Below are positions 6,793 through 15,791 of a stretch of DNA of 64,000 bases, piece after piece. The notes below the pieces were generated by a model. That model worked only from the letters and a program-made list of their open reading frames with translations, searched no databases and was not told the origin of the DNA. Source of the stretch: an uncultured Cytophagales bacterium (GTDB lineage: Bacteria; Bacteroidota; Bacteroidia; Cytophagales; UBA9547); contig CAMFLX010000003.1 in the NCBI GenBank assembly GCA_945957555.1, positions 1-64,000 of the forward strand. The letters run 5' to 3'. The position numbers and the translations under genes were made by a program. The first letter of the stretch is position 1. Each line of letters begins with the position of its first letter.

Positions 6793-8607
6793 TTAGCTCA
6801 CTTCTATTAAATACTCCCAACCGTCTTTCTTTTGTTTGGGTTTGATGCTCTTGTCGAGTTCTTGGATCTTTTTCTTGAAGGCCGCGCACGATTTTTCGGA
6901 AACACTTACCGCTAGGCTCAGTTCCTCTGGGCTGATGTCTTTGTGGGTGTATACTGCATACAAGATATAAAGAGCTTCTGGGAGCTCGATCTTTACGCCG
7001 TGGAATATGGTATGTGCAGTGGCTGACTCTACATATTTGCAGCTGGCGCAGCGTTTGTAAAAGCGCTCATGGGGCATGTCTTTTTCACTGCCACATTTGC
7101 GGCACTTGTAGGGTTTTTTGCGCCACTTGAGTTCTGAGAGAAATTCTTTACAAGTTTCATCGTCTATATATACTTCTTTGAATTCTTTCAAAGAGATCAA
7201 TTTTGAGGTAGCTCTTTCTTTAGAGATCTTGATGACATCGCGTTCCAGTTTGAGATTTTTGATTTCAAGAAATTCGTTGAATACTTTAATTTCTTCATTG
7301 GCATCTTCTAGGTCTTTGGTTCGTTCTCTTACCTTTTGCTCCAGTTCTGAGGTATAAGCCTTACGCAGTTCTTCATTTTCTTTAAGTTGGGCGATCATGT
7401 TTTGTTGGGCGTTTTCTTTCTCGAGCTTTTCAAGGCGCAGTCTTTCCCCAAGTGCGTATGAAAGAACTATGACTTCCAGTACAAAACCGATGTTGAAGCC
7501 GTAAATATAGAACACCCAGTGTAATACAAGGATTCCGAGGGTTCTCAAGTAAAAGATCACCAAACTTAGTAATATAAAGGAATACCCAATCACAAAGAAT
7601 CGAATGTGTTTTTCACCCTGATAGGTTTTATAAAGGCCTAATATGTAAATAATGGTAAAGGGTAAAAGATAAATCCACCTTAAATTGAGCTGTCCATAAT
7701 AAAACTCAAAATTAAGGTAATTGAGTACTATGTGTAATACAGTTAGTACCAATATAGTATATACTACTTTTTTATGGGTTTTATGGAGATTCAAAAACGA
7801 AATAGAATACAACATAAAAAATATGAGTAGCAGATCGGCAATCCATTTAACAATGAAATGGTTAACAGCGGGATGCTCAGGCCAAAAAAACTGAAAGCCT
7901 AGTCCATCTTCAGCCAAAGAGTATAGTGAGCAGCCTAGTACATAACCGACATAGTACAGATATACCCTTTCTTTTACCCGAAGATAGATCATGAGATTAT
8001 AGATGGCCATCAAGAATAAGATGCCATAGTAAAAGCTGAGGATGGAATATTCAGTAATGGAGTAATTGATCAAGGACTGAAGGGGTCGTATCTTAAACAG
8101 AAAGCAGTTGACCAAGTTGGTTTTGAACTTGAAATAATAAACAGTAGTGTCTTTGGCTGAGTTGTTGATATCGAATAGGAAATTTTTGTAGAGATGTTTT
8201 TTGTGATCGAAGGGTTCATTGAAACCTATGGTTGGGGCTACTTGTACCAACTTCTCACCGATTTTTTCATATATAGTTACTTGGTGTATGTGTGGGTCTA
8301 AGAATTCCAGCAACCATTTGCCATCCGCATCAGATTTGATCTTGGTTCTGAGCCAGTAGTTGTTGATTTCGGGAGCCGAACAATCGCCAGGAAGAAAAGG
8401 TTTGAAGTTCGGCTGAGCCTTTAGAATATTCTCAGCATTATAAATGCCCTTGGCATCTGCCAACAATTCAGCATTAGGTGCATACACCATGGTATCATGG
8501 TCAAGCCCTGAGACATTAATGGTTTGCTGTGCAAAGCAGGTTTGTGTCCTTAAAAGACAGAATAGCGCAAAGATAATTGTAATAAAATAGTTCATTAATC
8601 GTGTCAT
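6793..8607 (-). CDS. 7TMR-DISM membrane receptor fused to an IS1595-type zinc ribbon
   Basis: A 604-residue membrane signalling protein. The signal peptide is followed by an extracytoplasmic region (about 30-175) with the 7TMR-DISMED2 look (NYWLRTKI, PHIHQVTIYE). Seven hydrophobic helices (about 188-385) form the 7TMR-DISM core. A charged coiled coil (about 388-465) leads to a cytoplasmic domain. Instead of a kinase or cyclase, residues 475-585 resemble the N-terminus of IS1595-family transposases: CKEFLSELKW, zinc-ribbon cysteines C502, C505, C520 and C523, the TIFHG motif at 533-537, and an HTH-like segment ISPEELSLAVSVSEKS. No DDE nuclease part follows. I infer a receptor with a domesticated DNA-binding domain. 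The start could equally be M5. Residues are visible; function is inferred. Confidence 0.8.
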   Translation of the reverse strand: MTRLMNYFITIIFALFCLLRTQTCFAQQTINVSGLDHDTMVYAPNAELLADAKGIYNAENILKAQPNFKPFLPGDCSAPEINNYWLRTKIKSDADGKWLLEFLDPHIHQVTIYEKIGEKLVQVAPTIGFNEPFDHKKHLYKNFLFDINNSAKDTTVYYFKFKTNLVNCFLFKIRPLQSLINYSITEYSILSFYYGILFLMAIYNLMIYLRVKERVYLYYVGYVLGCSLYSLAEDGLGFQFFWPEHPAVNHFIVKWIADLLLIFFMLYSISFLNLHKTHKKVVYTILVLTVLHIVLNYLNFEFYYGQLNLRWIYLLPFTIIYILGLYKTYQGEKHIRFFVIGYSFILLSLVIFYLRTLGILVLHWVFYIYGFNIGFVLEVIVLSYALGERLRLEKLEKENAQQNMIAQLKENEELRKAYTSELEQKVRERTKDLEDANEEIKVFNEFLEIKNLKLERDVIKISKERATSKLISLKEFKEVYIDDETCKEFLSELKWRKKPYKCRKCGSEKDMPHERFYKRCASCKYVESATAHTIFHGVKIELPEALYILYAVYTHKDISPEELSLAVSVSEKSCAAFKKKIQELDKSIKPKQKKDGWEYLIEVS

Positions 8608-8910
8608 TGGTAACAGCCTTGTAGTACATATTCCACAAAAGCCCTAAGTGTGCAAACGAGGAAAATGTATTTTTATTATGAATTGGGTATAAATGATCAG
8701 TATTTATAGAATGGTGTAAAAAGCAACCGATAGTTTGCATGCTATAAAAAATTTACAAATTGTAATTTAAAGAGCTAAAATAATATGTTTAAATATGTTT
8801 CTATTGTTTAATATTCAAATGTAATATGAAATCTTATCAGGTCAAAATCTTGCAAGCCTGTATGATTTAATTGGCATTATTTAGTATTTCAAATATCTAA
8901 GCCTTAAAGT
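8608..8910. other. A+T-rich spacer
   Basis: I see no convincing gene, hairpin or promoter here. Short frames are low-complexity. The spacer separates the 1178-residue outer-membrane protein gene from the receptor gene on the same strand. Confidence 0.5.
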
Positions 8911-11900
8911 CTAAAATAAAGCGGTTGCCTGTACTTTGCCTATATGTACGATTTTTTGAGTGCCCGATTGTCGGCCGTCATAGTTGATGGTGAGTTGTAG
9001 TCCACTGAGTAGTTTTTGTGTGTAGGAGACGTTCCAATAGTAGTTGTTGCCAGGCTGCAGGGCGTCTAGCATTTCATAAGCAAGAGGTGTATTGGTGCTG
9101 GCGTTGTATTGTAGCTTATTGTACTTGAAACTTACTTGTATGGTGCGTGTACTCACTTTACTATATCGGGTCTCGAGGTTGAGCTCATAGTTTTGGGAAA
9201 GTTCGGCAGGTGTATTTTTTAAGTTGTGTTTGCGTCCATATGCACCAGCTATGGTGAAGCGTATGTTGTTGTTGGGTTGTATGGTGAGTTCTGGCTTTAA
9301 TTTGTAGCCTTGCACCTGATAGTTGCGGTTTTCAAGGTAGTCTGAACTACTCTGGCGGTTGATGAGATCCGTAAAAGTTCTGAGTACCACAGTTCGGCCG
9401 AGGTTCTTTCTAGCGATGAGCTGGTGTAGCATATTTCTTTTGCCTTCATAGCCATTGCTTAGTAGTTGTTTTTGGGTTTGTTGGCTGAAATTGTACTCCA
9501 AACCATGACTACTGCTTTGTCGATTCCAAAAAAGTGAATTTCTGAAATTTGCATTGGCATATAGTAGTGCGTTGTTGGCAATGTCTCCAAAGAAGGGATT
9601 AATCCTAAAAGCAAGATCGTTTTGAAGACTGCTCTTGTCAATGGTGTAGTAAGTATTAGAACTCAATTTAGTGATTTGTTTTTTGAGTCCCTTTTTGCGT
9701 TTCCAACTGGTGGGTGGTGCTATGTTTAACTTATATATGTAGTTACTTGAATAGGAAGATACATACTGATTGGTGGGAACAAATGTTTTAAGGTAATTTT
9801 TTTCGTCGAAATTGATGGCTTCGTAAAATTCGTTTAATTGCTGAATCCCGTCTTGGTTGTCGTCCCTCCAAGTGAAATTTCCTTGGCCTGTAGGAACGGG
9901 TATATAGATGTATTCCCTCTTGAGTTCTCTTCCTGTGGCCGTGGTAAAGGTCAGCTCAGATCTAATATTCTTTTGCCACATGAGTCCTGTCCAATCAAGT
10001 CTAGAAATTAAAGTCTTTTCGTTTTTAGGTAGCGCCGTATTGCTGATGTGCTGGTTTTCGGTATTTCTCAAAGTAGTATTGAGATTAAAGTCGTGGTTTT
10101 TCTTTATTTTGGTACCTAGTATTAAGTTTTGGGTTCTGCTGAAACTGTTTTGGGTCATTCGACCTTCATTGGGTACATAGTCTTGTCGTTGTTCATTGTA
10201 AAATTTGAATTTTACTTTCTTTAAGCTGTCGCCGTTGTTGAGGTAAAATCGGTGAAGATAATAGTTTTGATAGCTCCGAATGATACTGTCGTTGTTTCTT
10301 TGGTATTGTTTGTTGTCTTCTTTTTCATAGATATAGCCTTGCTTTAAGGTTTTAAAATTGAGGCTCATATCAGAACTGAGCTTGGTCCAGTTGGCTAGAG
10401 AGGTGGGCAAACTATTGTGCATGGTAAAGTAAGCACTTTTCCAATCCAACTTTTGGTAGCGCTTTTGGAGTTCTAGCTTATGTTGTGCGCCTTTGGCATC
10501 GCGCTCTTTATCCCTAATGACGCTTGTATATTTTACAGAAGAGAGGGAATCCTTGATTCCTGCCACAAACGTAACCACTTGATCTTGGGCCTTCACTGCT
10601 TGGTTTTCAAACAGATTATTAGTTTCTGCCGTAGCGGAGGCGTTCCAATCGCGGTCGAAGTCTACAGGCCTATAGCGGTCCATTGGAGAGAAGTTTCGGT
10701 CGAGGATCTCAAGATCTATGCCTCCCAAATATTGTAATCTTTTTTTGCGGAACAGTCTGCGGCCTTTGTTTTCATAACCCAGCTTTATAGCCCTTCCCGA
10801 ATTATCATTATCGTTGAGTTTGGAGTAAAGGTTGAGATCGTTTTTACTAAACGCCACCTCTGAGTAAATCTTTTCATTTTTATTGAATTGATATTTGAGC
10901 CCAGCGGTGAACATTTGTTTAAGTTTAGGTGTAGGGACTATTCTTTGTGGTAGGTAACTACCTTGTTTCATGCCGTTTACTGGAGCTATCCACTCGTACA
11001 CCCTTCCATTGTTGATTTGGTTACTGGGGTTATAGTCCCCGTTTCCGGCACCCACAAAGGTGAAGCTCACAAGGTAGAAAGCATTAGTGGGATTGGTCGA
11101 AAAGACATAGATATTTGTGTAATCCGTTCTGTTTATGGTGGTATCTTTGACCAACCTATACAACAAAGCCCCTACGGCATAGCCCACACTGTCGCCACTT
11201 TGAACATAGGCGCGCTCTAGGGTATCACCTACTTGACTGAGTTTTTGCTTATCAGTATCGTTTAATGTAATCGCCAGTGGACTCCTTGCATTGTCTTTTT
11301 CAGAATAGTAGTCAAGATTAAAGCCCCATTTGCCTTGCGATTGTTCGTGGCTAAATTGGTAGTTGTTTCTTGCATAATTTCTGTCAGTGTATTCAAAATC
11401 GATGCGTACCCGCGAATATTTTGTAATGAGTATATTGGCTGTAAAACGGATCTCTCCACTGTTGTAGTCAATGGTATAGTCGTTGTTAAACCCTCTTGTC
11501 AGCTCTCGCCCATCGAGGAAGATTTTTTCGGAATTAGCAATGACTTGTACGAAGCGTTCCTTATTTGGTCCCGTGAGTCTATAGGGGCCAAGCACCCCTT
11601 CTTGAAGTACTTGGTCAGCATTTGCATCGGCTATGGCACTACCTAAGATTTGCAAGGAAGAGAACTTCCCTTTTGCAAACGAAACACCAGCAATGGTATT
11701 GGCAGTGTCTTTGGTACCCATTTTATAGAAGTATTGGCCTTGAAAGCCTTGAACGTTTTTGAGGTAACGTAAAAAGTAGCTACTGGCCCTGTTTTTGAGG
11801 ACATAGTCGCCCGCAGTCATTCTAAAAGTTTTCTCTTGTTCGATTTGCAAATAAACCCGATCAAACTGCTGTATGTTTTGTGTGTATCCGTTGGGCTGGA

Positions 11901-12447
11901 TGGGCATGTTTTGGTCTGAAATAGCTCCTGTTAGTTTTATTTTTTCAGAAAGATAGCCGTCGAGCTGCAGGTTTAGAGATGAGTTTACAAAAGCATTTTG
12001 GTTGTTACCCACAGATATACCACGTGTAAAATTGCCACTCTTACTAAAACTGTTAAAGGAAAACAATTCTTCTTTTTCAAGTGGGGATTGCTTGCTTTTT
12101 AAAGGATTTGCTTTGCCTTTGGTAGAGTGGTACAGCGTCTTTTTGTATGTTTTTGCTTCAGGGTTTCCATATTGTTTACTAAGGTTGAAGGGAAAAACCC
12201 GATAGCAGATGTGTATGCTGTCAGCTGTATTGTTTGTGACTAGGATGGTGTTTTTCGTTTGATTAAATACATAAGTCGAGTTTTTGTTGGTGATAACTAT
12301 AGAGGGTTGATACACAGTAAGTGTGTCTAGATTCAGTTCAACGTTTGCTTTGATGTATTTACAGCGAAGATTGGAGTATTGCTGAGCTTTGGCCACTAGA
12401 ATGGTGATCCATAAGATAATTGCTATATATGATTTGATATGATGCAA
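8911..12447 (-). CDS. Large outer-membrane beta-barrel-like protein
   Basis: An 1178-residue protein with a signal peptide (MHHIKSYIAIILWITILVAKA). The central and C-terminal parts are rich in alternating aromatic/polar strands (LDYYSEKDN, YFKFY-like runs, many Tyr/Asn), typical of outer-membrane beta-strands. A conserved-looking segment near residue 330, DYTIDYNSGEIRFTANILIT followed by YSRVRIDFEY, recurs in large uncharacterised surface proteins of Bacteroidota. I do not recognise an assigned family and see no TonB box, plug domain or T9SS tail. It is a single gene; its nearest promoter-like hexamer pair is the TATATTTG complementary to 12509-12516. Probable location is the outer membrane; function unknown. 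Confidence 0.75.
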   Translation of the reverse strand: MHHIKSYIAIILWITILVAKAQQYSNLRCKYIKANVELNLDTLTVYQPSIVITNKNSTYVFNQTKNTILVTNNTADSIHICYRVFPFNLSKQYGNPEAKTYKKTLYHSTKGKANPLKSKQSPLEKEELFSFNSFSKSGNFTRGISVGNNQNAFVNSSLNLQLDGYLSEKIKLTGAISDQNMPIQPNGYTQNIQQFDRVYLQIEQEKTFRMTAGDYVLKNRASSYFLRYLKNVQGFQGQYFYKMGTKDTANTIAGVSFAKGKFSSLQILGSAIADANADQVLQEGVLGPYRLTGPNKERFVQVIANSEKIFLDGRELTRGFNNDYTIDYNSGEIRFTANILITKYSRVRIDFEYTDRNYARNNYQFSHEQSQGKWGFNLDYYSEKDNARSPLAITLNDTDKQKLSQVGDTLERAYVQSGDSVGYAVGALLYRLVKDTTINRTDYTNIYVFSTNPTNAFYLVSFTFVGAGNGDYNPSNQINNGRVYEWIAPVNGMKQGSYLPQRIVPTPKLKQMFTAGLKYQFNKNEKIYSEVAFSKNDLNLYSKLNDNDNSGRAIKLGYENKGRRLFRKKRLQYLGGIDLEILDRNFSPMDRYRPVDFDRDWNASATAETNNLFENQAVKAQDQVVTFVAGIKDSLSSVKYTSVIRDKERDAKGAQHKLELQKRYQKLDWKSAYFTMHNSLPTSLANWTKLSSDMSLNFKTLKQGYIYEKEDNKQYQRNNDSIIRSYQNYYLHRFYLNNGDSLKKVKFKFYNEQRQDYVPNEGRMTQNSFSRTQNLILGTKIKKNHDFNLNTTLRNTENQHISNTALPKNEKTLISRLDWTGLMWQKNIRSELTFTTATGRELKREYIYIPVPTGQGNFTWRDDNQDGIQQLNEFYEAINFDEKNYLKTFVPTNQYVSSYSSNYIYKLNIAPPTSWKRKKGLKKQITKLSSNTYYTIDKSSLQNDLAFRINPFFGDIANNALLYANANFRNSLFWNRQSSSHGLEYNFSQQTQKQLLSNGYEGKRNMLHQLIARKNLGRTVVLRTFTDLINRQSSSDYLENRNYQVQGYKLKPELTIQPNNNIRFTIAGAYGRKHNLKNTPAELSQNYELNLETRYSKVSTRTIQVSFKYNKLQYNASTNTPLAYEMLDALQPGNNYYWNVSYTQKLLSGLQLTINYDGRQSGTQKIVHIGKVQATALF

Positions 12448-12508
12448 AAAGACAAAATGAAGAGTTTGGTGTACTACACCAAACTTGATGTTTTAATGAA
12501 TATGAATA

Positions 12509-12516
12509 CAAATATA
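12509..12516 (-). promoter_or_regulatory. Candidate -7 element (TATATTTG) for the 8911-12447 gene
   Basis: On the minus strand it reads TATATTTG, matching the Bacteroidota TAnnTTTG consensus, about 60 bp upstream of the start codon. No good -33 TTTG is visible, so support is moderate. Confidence 0.35.
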
Positions 12517-12650
12517 AATGTAAGAATCGGGATTAGTGTCTGATAGACCACAGGGGTCTTGTTTTATTTTAAAGGCTTATTTTGACGACTCTTCGTGAAA
12601 AAAATCTAATGTCAAATCCACCTAAATTGTAGAGAATACCCTTGCTTTTT

Positions 12651-12680
12651 TTTGAAAGATATAAAATATGCATACCTTTG
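12651..12680 (+). promoter_or_regulatory. accD promoter
   Basis: TTTG at 12651-12654 and TACCTTTG at 12673-12680, 18 bp apart, match the Bacteroidota -33/-7 consensus (TTTG, TAnnTTTG). Transcription would start near 12687, leaving a leader of about 90 nt before the accD ATG. Confidence 0.7.
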
Positions 12681-12779
12681 TATACTGTGTGTGTAAAAAC
12701 GAAATGTTAGTTTTAAAACATTTCCATGAATACAGAAACAATTTTGTAGTAGGCTCTATTTAGATTTCCATCATAAAAT

Positions 12780-13625
12780 ATGTCTTGGTTCACAAGAAAA
12801 GAAAAGGGTATAGTAACCCCAACTGAACTCAAAAAAGAAACACCTGATGGCCTTTGGTATCAGTGTCCAAGTTGCAAAAAGGTATTGCATGTAAGGGAAC
12901 ACAAAAAGAACAATCATGTGTGTACTTCTTGCAATTTTCATGAAAAGATAGGTTCTAGGGTCTATTTTGAGATATTGTTTGATGACAATATATTTACTGA
13001 AATAGATGCAAATCTAACCTCTGGAGACCCGCTCCAGTTTGAAGACACCAAAAAATATCCCGATAGAATAGTAGCAACTCAGAAGAAAACAGGCCTTAAA
13101 GATGCTTGTAGGTCTGCCTACGGAAAAATGAATGGCCACGAGATTGTGGTGTCTTGCATGGATTTCGAATTTATTGGCGGTTCTATGGGCTCTGTAGTGG
13201 GTGAGCGTATAGCTAGGGGAATAGATCAAGCAAGAAAACTAAAAGCACCCTTCATCATGATTTCCAAATCAGGTGGCGCACGTATGATGGAAGCAGGTTA
13301 TTCGCTCATGCAAATGGCGAAGACTTCAGCAAGATTGGCCTTGTTACATGAAGAAAAAATACCATACATTTCGATCATGACTGACCCAACTACTGGAGGT
13401 GTTACTGCATCGTATGCCATGTTAGGTGATTTTAATATTGCGGAGCCAGGCGCCCTTATTGGTTTTGCAGGTCCACGCGTAATTAGAGAAACCATTGGTA
13501 AAGACTTGCCTCCGGGTTTCCAAAGTGCAGAATTTTTATTGGAGCACGGTTTCTTGGATTTTATTATTGACAGAAAGGAAATGAAAGACAAACTGTCGAC
13601 GCTGATCACTCTTTTGAAGAATTAA
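12780..13625 (+). CDS. accD: Acetyl-CoA carboxylase carboxyltransferase subunit beta
   Basis: The beta subunit of the cytoplasmic carboxyltransferase, which with AccA moves the carboxyl group from carboxybiotin to acetyl-CoA to make malonyl-CoA for fatty-acid synthesis. The 281-residue length is typical. An N-terminal C4 zinc finger is formed by C29, C32, C48 and C51. The crotonase-like fold carries the expected [20 protein letters not shown] and [17 protein letters not shown] segments and the GFAGPRVI motif. It is monocistronic, or at most leads the three small genes downstream through a terminator. Family assignment is secure; accA is not in the window. Confidence 0.97.
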   Translation: MSWFTRKEKGIVTPTELKKETPDGLWYQCPSCKKVLHVREHKKNNHVCTSCNFHEKIGSRVYFEILFDDNIFTEIDANLTSGDPLQFEDTKKYPDRIVATQKKTGLKDACRSAYGKMNGHEIVVSCMDFEFIGGSMGSVVGERIARGIDQARKLKAPFIMISKSGGARMMEAGYSLMQMAKTSARLALLHEEKIPYISIMTDPTTGGVTASYAMLGDFNIAEPGALIGFAGPRVIRETIGKDLPPGFQSAEFLLEHGFLDFIIDRKEMKDKLSTLITLLKN

Positions 13626-13627
13626 AG

Positions 13628-13650
13628 AAAAGCCCATAAGGGCTTTTTTT
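13628..13650 (+). terminator. accD terminator
   Basis: The 8-bp stem AAAAGCCC/GGGCTTTT with an ATAA loop is followed by a T run and starts 2 bp after the stop codon. It is an intrinsic terminator of standard shape. Confidence 0.85.
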
Positions 13651-13658
13651 ATGTTTAT

Positions 13659-13934
13659 ATGCTTTTATTGAATCAAGTATTATTGCAATTTGGATCGCCA
13701 AGAGGGCCGAGTACCAAAGATATTTATGGCACTCTATACATGCTAGTGGCAGCGCTAGCTATTGAACTCATACTGTATATTTTTAAACCCAAACTTAGGT
13801 CATGGGTAAAACCCATTTTGTTTACTACAATTATGGGTGTTCTTATATTTCTTTATACTTTTTTGGTGGTTAGAAATAAAGAGGAGCAGCTAAAAGCTTT
13901 AGATCATGAACAAACCCAAGACTCCAGCCGATAA
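13659..13934 (+). CDS. Small membrane protein, unknown function
   Basis: A 91-residue protein with two predicted membrane helices (about 23-41 and 49-71) and a charged, cytoplasmic-looking tail ending HEQTQDSSR. The start ATG comes just after the accD terminator and has no clear ribosome site; M28 is an alternative. The 3' end overlaps the next gene by 29 bp, which supports a translated, coupled small operon of three membrane proteins. No known family recognised. Confidence 0.6.
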   Translation: MLLLNQVLLQFGSPRGPSTKDIYGTLYMLVAALAIELILYIFKPKLRSWVKPILFTTIMGVLIFLYTFLVVRNKEEQLKALDHEQTQDSSR

Positions 13935-14235
13935 AAAATTCTTTGTTCTAATCATTTTAACGATCTCTTGTTCATGTTTTGCGGATGCTGTGCTAGTCTC
14001 AGAGGTGGATAACCCTAGGTTTGGGTGGATGCTGCTGATATGTACATGTATTGCAAGTTTTTCTATGGCGGCATTCATACTTTGGAAGCGTGGCAAGCAA
14101 CCATCAAATTGGCTTAAGTATTCTGCAATTATTCTTGCGTTTTTGGCATTATTGTCTGTGGTTTTGCTCTTAAAAACACCCAGAAAAGTAATAGATCATC
14201 AATATCAAAAAGTAGAAAATCCTTTTGCACATTGA
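13906..14235 (+). CDS. Small membrane protein, unknown function
   Basis: A 109-residue protein with three predicted membrane helices (about 12-30, 40-58 and 70-88) and a basic loop after the second (WKRGKQPSNW). It overlaps the gene before it by 29 bp and the gene after it by 11 bp, a strong sign of an operon. No motif ties it to a known family. Confidence 0.65.
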   Translation: MNKPKTPADKKFFVLIILTISCSCFADAVLVSEVDNPRFGWMLLICTCIASFSMAAFILWKRGKQPSNWLKYSAIILAFLALLSVVLLLKTPRKVIDHQYQKVENPFAH

Positions 14236-14548
14236 TCCCGTAAGTTGTCAATTTGGATTAACACTGATTACAGAGATCATGGTTTATCTTGTTTTTCTCA
14301 ACTTGTTTTGTGATGGGATAAGCTGGGCAGATTTATGTTTCCTGCTGCTGATCAATATTTTTACGTGGCCACTAGCCTTTTATTCATACAATGCGTTTAA
14401 TGTTCCGTTTTTGGTCGTTGAAACTGTAGTAATTATTATAGAATGGCTACTCGTACAAATCTATTTTCGACCAAGTTTATATAAGGGCCTTATAGCAGCT
14501 TTTTTCGCTAATATCTCTAGTATTGTTTTGGGAATCGTGCTTTTCTAG
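14225..14548 (+). CDS. Small membrane protein, unknown function
   Basis: Up to 107 residues and almost wholly hydrophobic, with about four membrane helices. The longest form starts at TTG (14225), overlapping the previous stop codon. The first ATG is at 14279 (MVYLVFLNLFC), which gives 89 residues. Translational coupling favours the TTG form, but the ATG form is possible. The gene ends 6 bp before the convergent rlmH stop. Function unknown. Confidence 0.6.
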   Translation: MHIDPVSCQFGLTLITEIMVYLVFLNLFCDGISWADLCFLLLINIFTWPLAFYSYNAFNVPFLVVETVVIIIEWLLVQIYFRPSLYKGLIAAFFANISSIVLGIVLF

Positions 14549-14554
14549 AGTTGT

Positions 14555-15028
14555 TTATTCATGATGGTAAGGTTCCCCTTTCATAATAGTGTAAGCTCTG
14601 TAGAGTTGTTCCGCAAAAAAGAGTCGGATCATTTGGTGAGAAAAGGTCATTTCTGATAATGAAATTTTGCCATTGGCTCGTTTATACACCTCTTCAGAAA
14701 ATCCATAAGGCCCTCCAATTACAAAAATCAGATTTTTTACAGAGTTGTTCATGTGCTGTTCGAGATATTTGGAGAATTGCATTGAGGTGTACGATTTGCC
14801 CTTTTCGTCAAGCAATATGATAATGTCTGTGTTTTGACTCTCTTTTAGGATGAGTTTGCCTTCTTCATTCTTTTGCTGCTCTTTGCTGAGACTTGCCGCA
14901 TTTTTAAGATCGGGGATGATTTTGATCTCAAAATTGATATAGTGTTTGAGTCGTTTTTCGAAGATACCGATACCTTCTTTGAGATATTCTTGATCTGTTT
15001 TTCCTATAGCTATTAACTTAATATTCAT
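14555..15028 (-). CDS. rlmH: 23S rRNA (pseudouridine1915-N3)-methyltransferase
   Basis: A 157-residue SPOUT-family enzyme, the standard length for RlmH. It methylates pseudouridine 1915 in helix 69 of 23S rRNA on assembled 70S ribosomes, using S-adenosylmethionine. The C-terminal trefoil-knot signatures are present: FVIGGPYGFS, LSLSEMTFSHQM, and the terminal GEPYHHE. The N-terminus MNIKLIAIGKT is also typical. It is convergent with the small membrane-protein operon and has its own promoter (15036-15067). Confidence 0.96.
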   Translation of the reverse strand: MNIKLIAIGKTDQEYLKEGIGIFEKRLKHYINFEIKIIPDLKNAASLSKEQQKNEEGKLILKESQNTDIIILLDEKGKSYTSMQFSKYLEQHMNNSVKNLIFVIGGPYGFSEEVYKRANGKISLSEMTFSHQMIRLFFAEQLYRAYTIMKGEPYHHE

Positions 15029-15035
15029 AATAAAG

Positions 15036-15067
15036 CAAATCTAAGGGCAATGGTGTGAGCTCACAAA
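15036..15067 (-). promoter_or_regulatory. rlmH promoter
   Basis: On the minus strand TTTG (15064-15067) and TAGATTTG (15036-15043) are 20 bp apart, a good Bacteroidota -33/-7 pair. The start codon at 15028 lies only 7 bp downstream of the -7 box, so the transcript would be nearly leaderless. The -33 box lies inside the T tract of the neighbouring terminator. Confidence 0.6.
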
Positions 15068-15097
15068 AAAGGGCTGTCCTTTTGGAAGCCCCTTTTA
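15066..15097 (-). terminator. Terminator of the 15118-15663 lipoprotein gene
   Basis: The minus strand shows AAAGGGGCT and AGCCCTTT arms with a short loop, followed by a run of Ts, 20 bp past the stop codon. One unpaired base interrupts the stem. Confidence 0.7.
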
Positions 15098-15117
15098 TTG
15101 ATGTTTTTATAAATTTA

Positions 15118-15663
15118 TTATACCATTTTCAGTACTTCTAAAAGGATAAGTACCAATCCAATCAATAAACAGATAAGACCTAGCACCCAAAGGACACCCC
15201 ATGTTGCGGCTACTAGTACAATCCCTACTACTGCAAGAACAATCCCTATGATGAGGAGCTTGGATAAAGACCCATTTTTTTGATTAGGGCTTTTCTTCTC
15301 CATTTTTTCTAGCTTGTGGTCAAGCTTTTTCATCATTTTCTGTTGCTTTTCGCTCAGTTGAGATTTATCCATGTTTTGGATAGTTGCTCTTGCTGATGAT
15401 ATTTTTTGTTTCAATTCAGTCTTTGATACCTCATTGTTTTTAGACTCTTTAGCTTCCACTACTTCGTTAGACGAAACTATTGGAGAAACCGATTTTGGCA
15501 TTTCGGAATCTGAATTTGTTTCAGTTTTGCTAGTATTTACTTTTTTGTTTATATGGTACGCTTGCTCTTGAGTTGATCCAGAAAAACTAGCAGTAATTTT
15601 TTTTCCGCAAGAACTTAGTAAGACAGAAGCCCCAAGGATTGTAGAAAGTATTATTTTTTTCAT
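15118..15663 (-). CDS. Lipoprotein with coiled-coil middle and hydrophobic C-terminus
   Basis: A 181-residue protein with a lipobox (VLLSSC, acylated Cys19). The middle is Lys/Glu/Ser-rich with a coiled-coil character (LSEKQQKMMKKLDHKLEKME). The C-terminus has two long hydrophobic helices (about 132-153 and 155-180). A lipid anchor together with membrane helices is unusual but seen in small Bacteroidota envelope proteins. Function unknown. A promoter-like TATCTTTG is complementary to 15683-15690. Confidence 0.7.
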   Translation of the reverse strand: MKKIILSTILGASVLLSSCGKKITASFSGSTQEQAYHINKKVNTSKTETNSDSEMPKSVSPIVSSNEVVEAKESKNNEVSKTELKQKISSARATIQNMDKSQLSEKQQKMMKKLDHKLEKMEKKSPNQKNGSLSKLLIIGIVLAVVGIVLVAATWGVLWVLGLICLLIGLVLILLEVLKMV

Positions 15664-15682
15664 AAAAAATGTTTTAATTGTA

Positions 15683-15690
15683 CAAAGATA
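15683..15690 (-). promoter_or_regulatory. Candidate -7 element (TATCTTTG)
   Basis: A match to TAnnTTTG 20 bp upstream of the lipoprotein start codon, at the expected distance for a short leader. No strong -33 element is visible. Confidence 0.4.
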
Positions 15691-15791
15691 AAATATTATT
15701 TGAATGAAGCATTAAAAAGGCCTCTATTTCATCAAACAGTGTTGGGATATAATTTGTTTGGCTTAGTATAAAATCAAGGTGATCATTGAGA

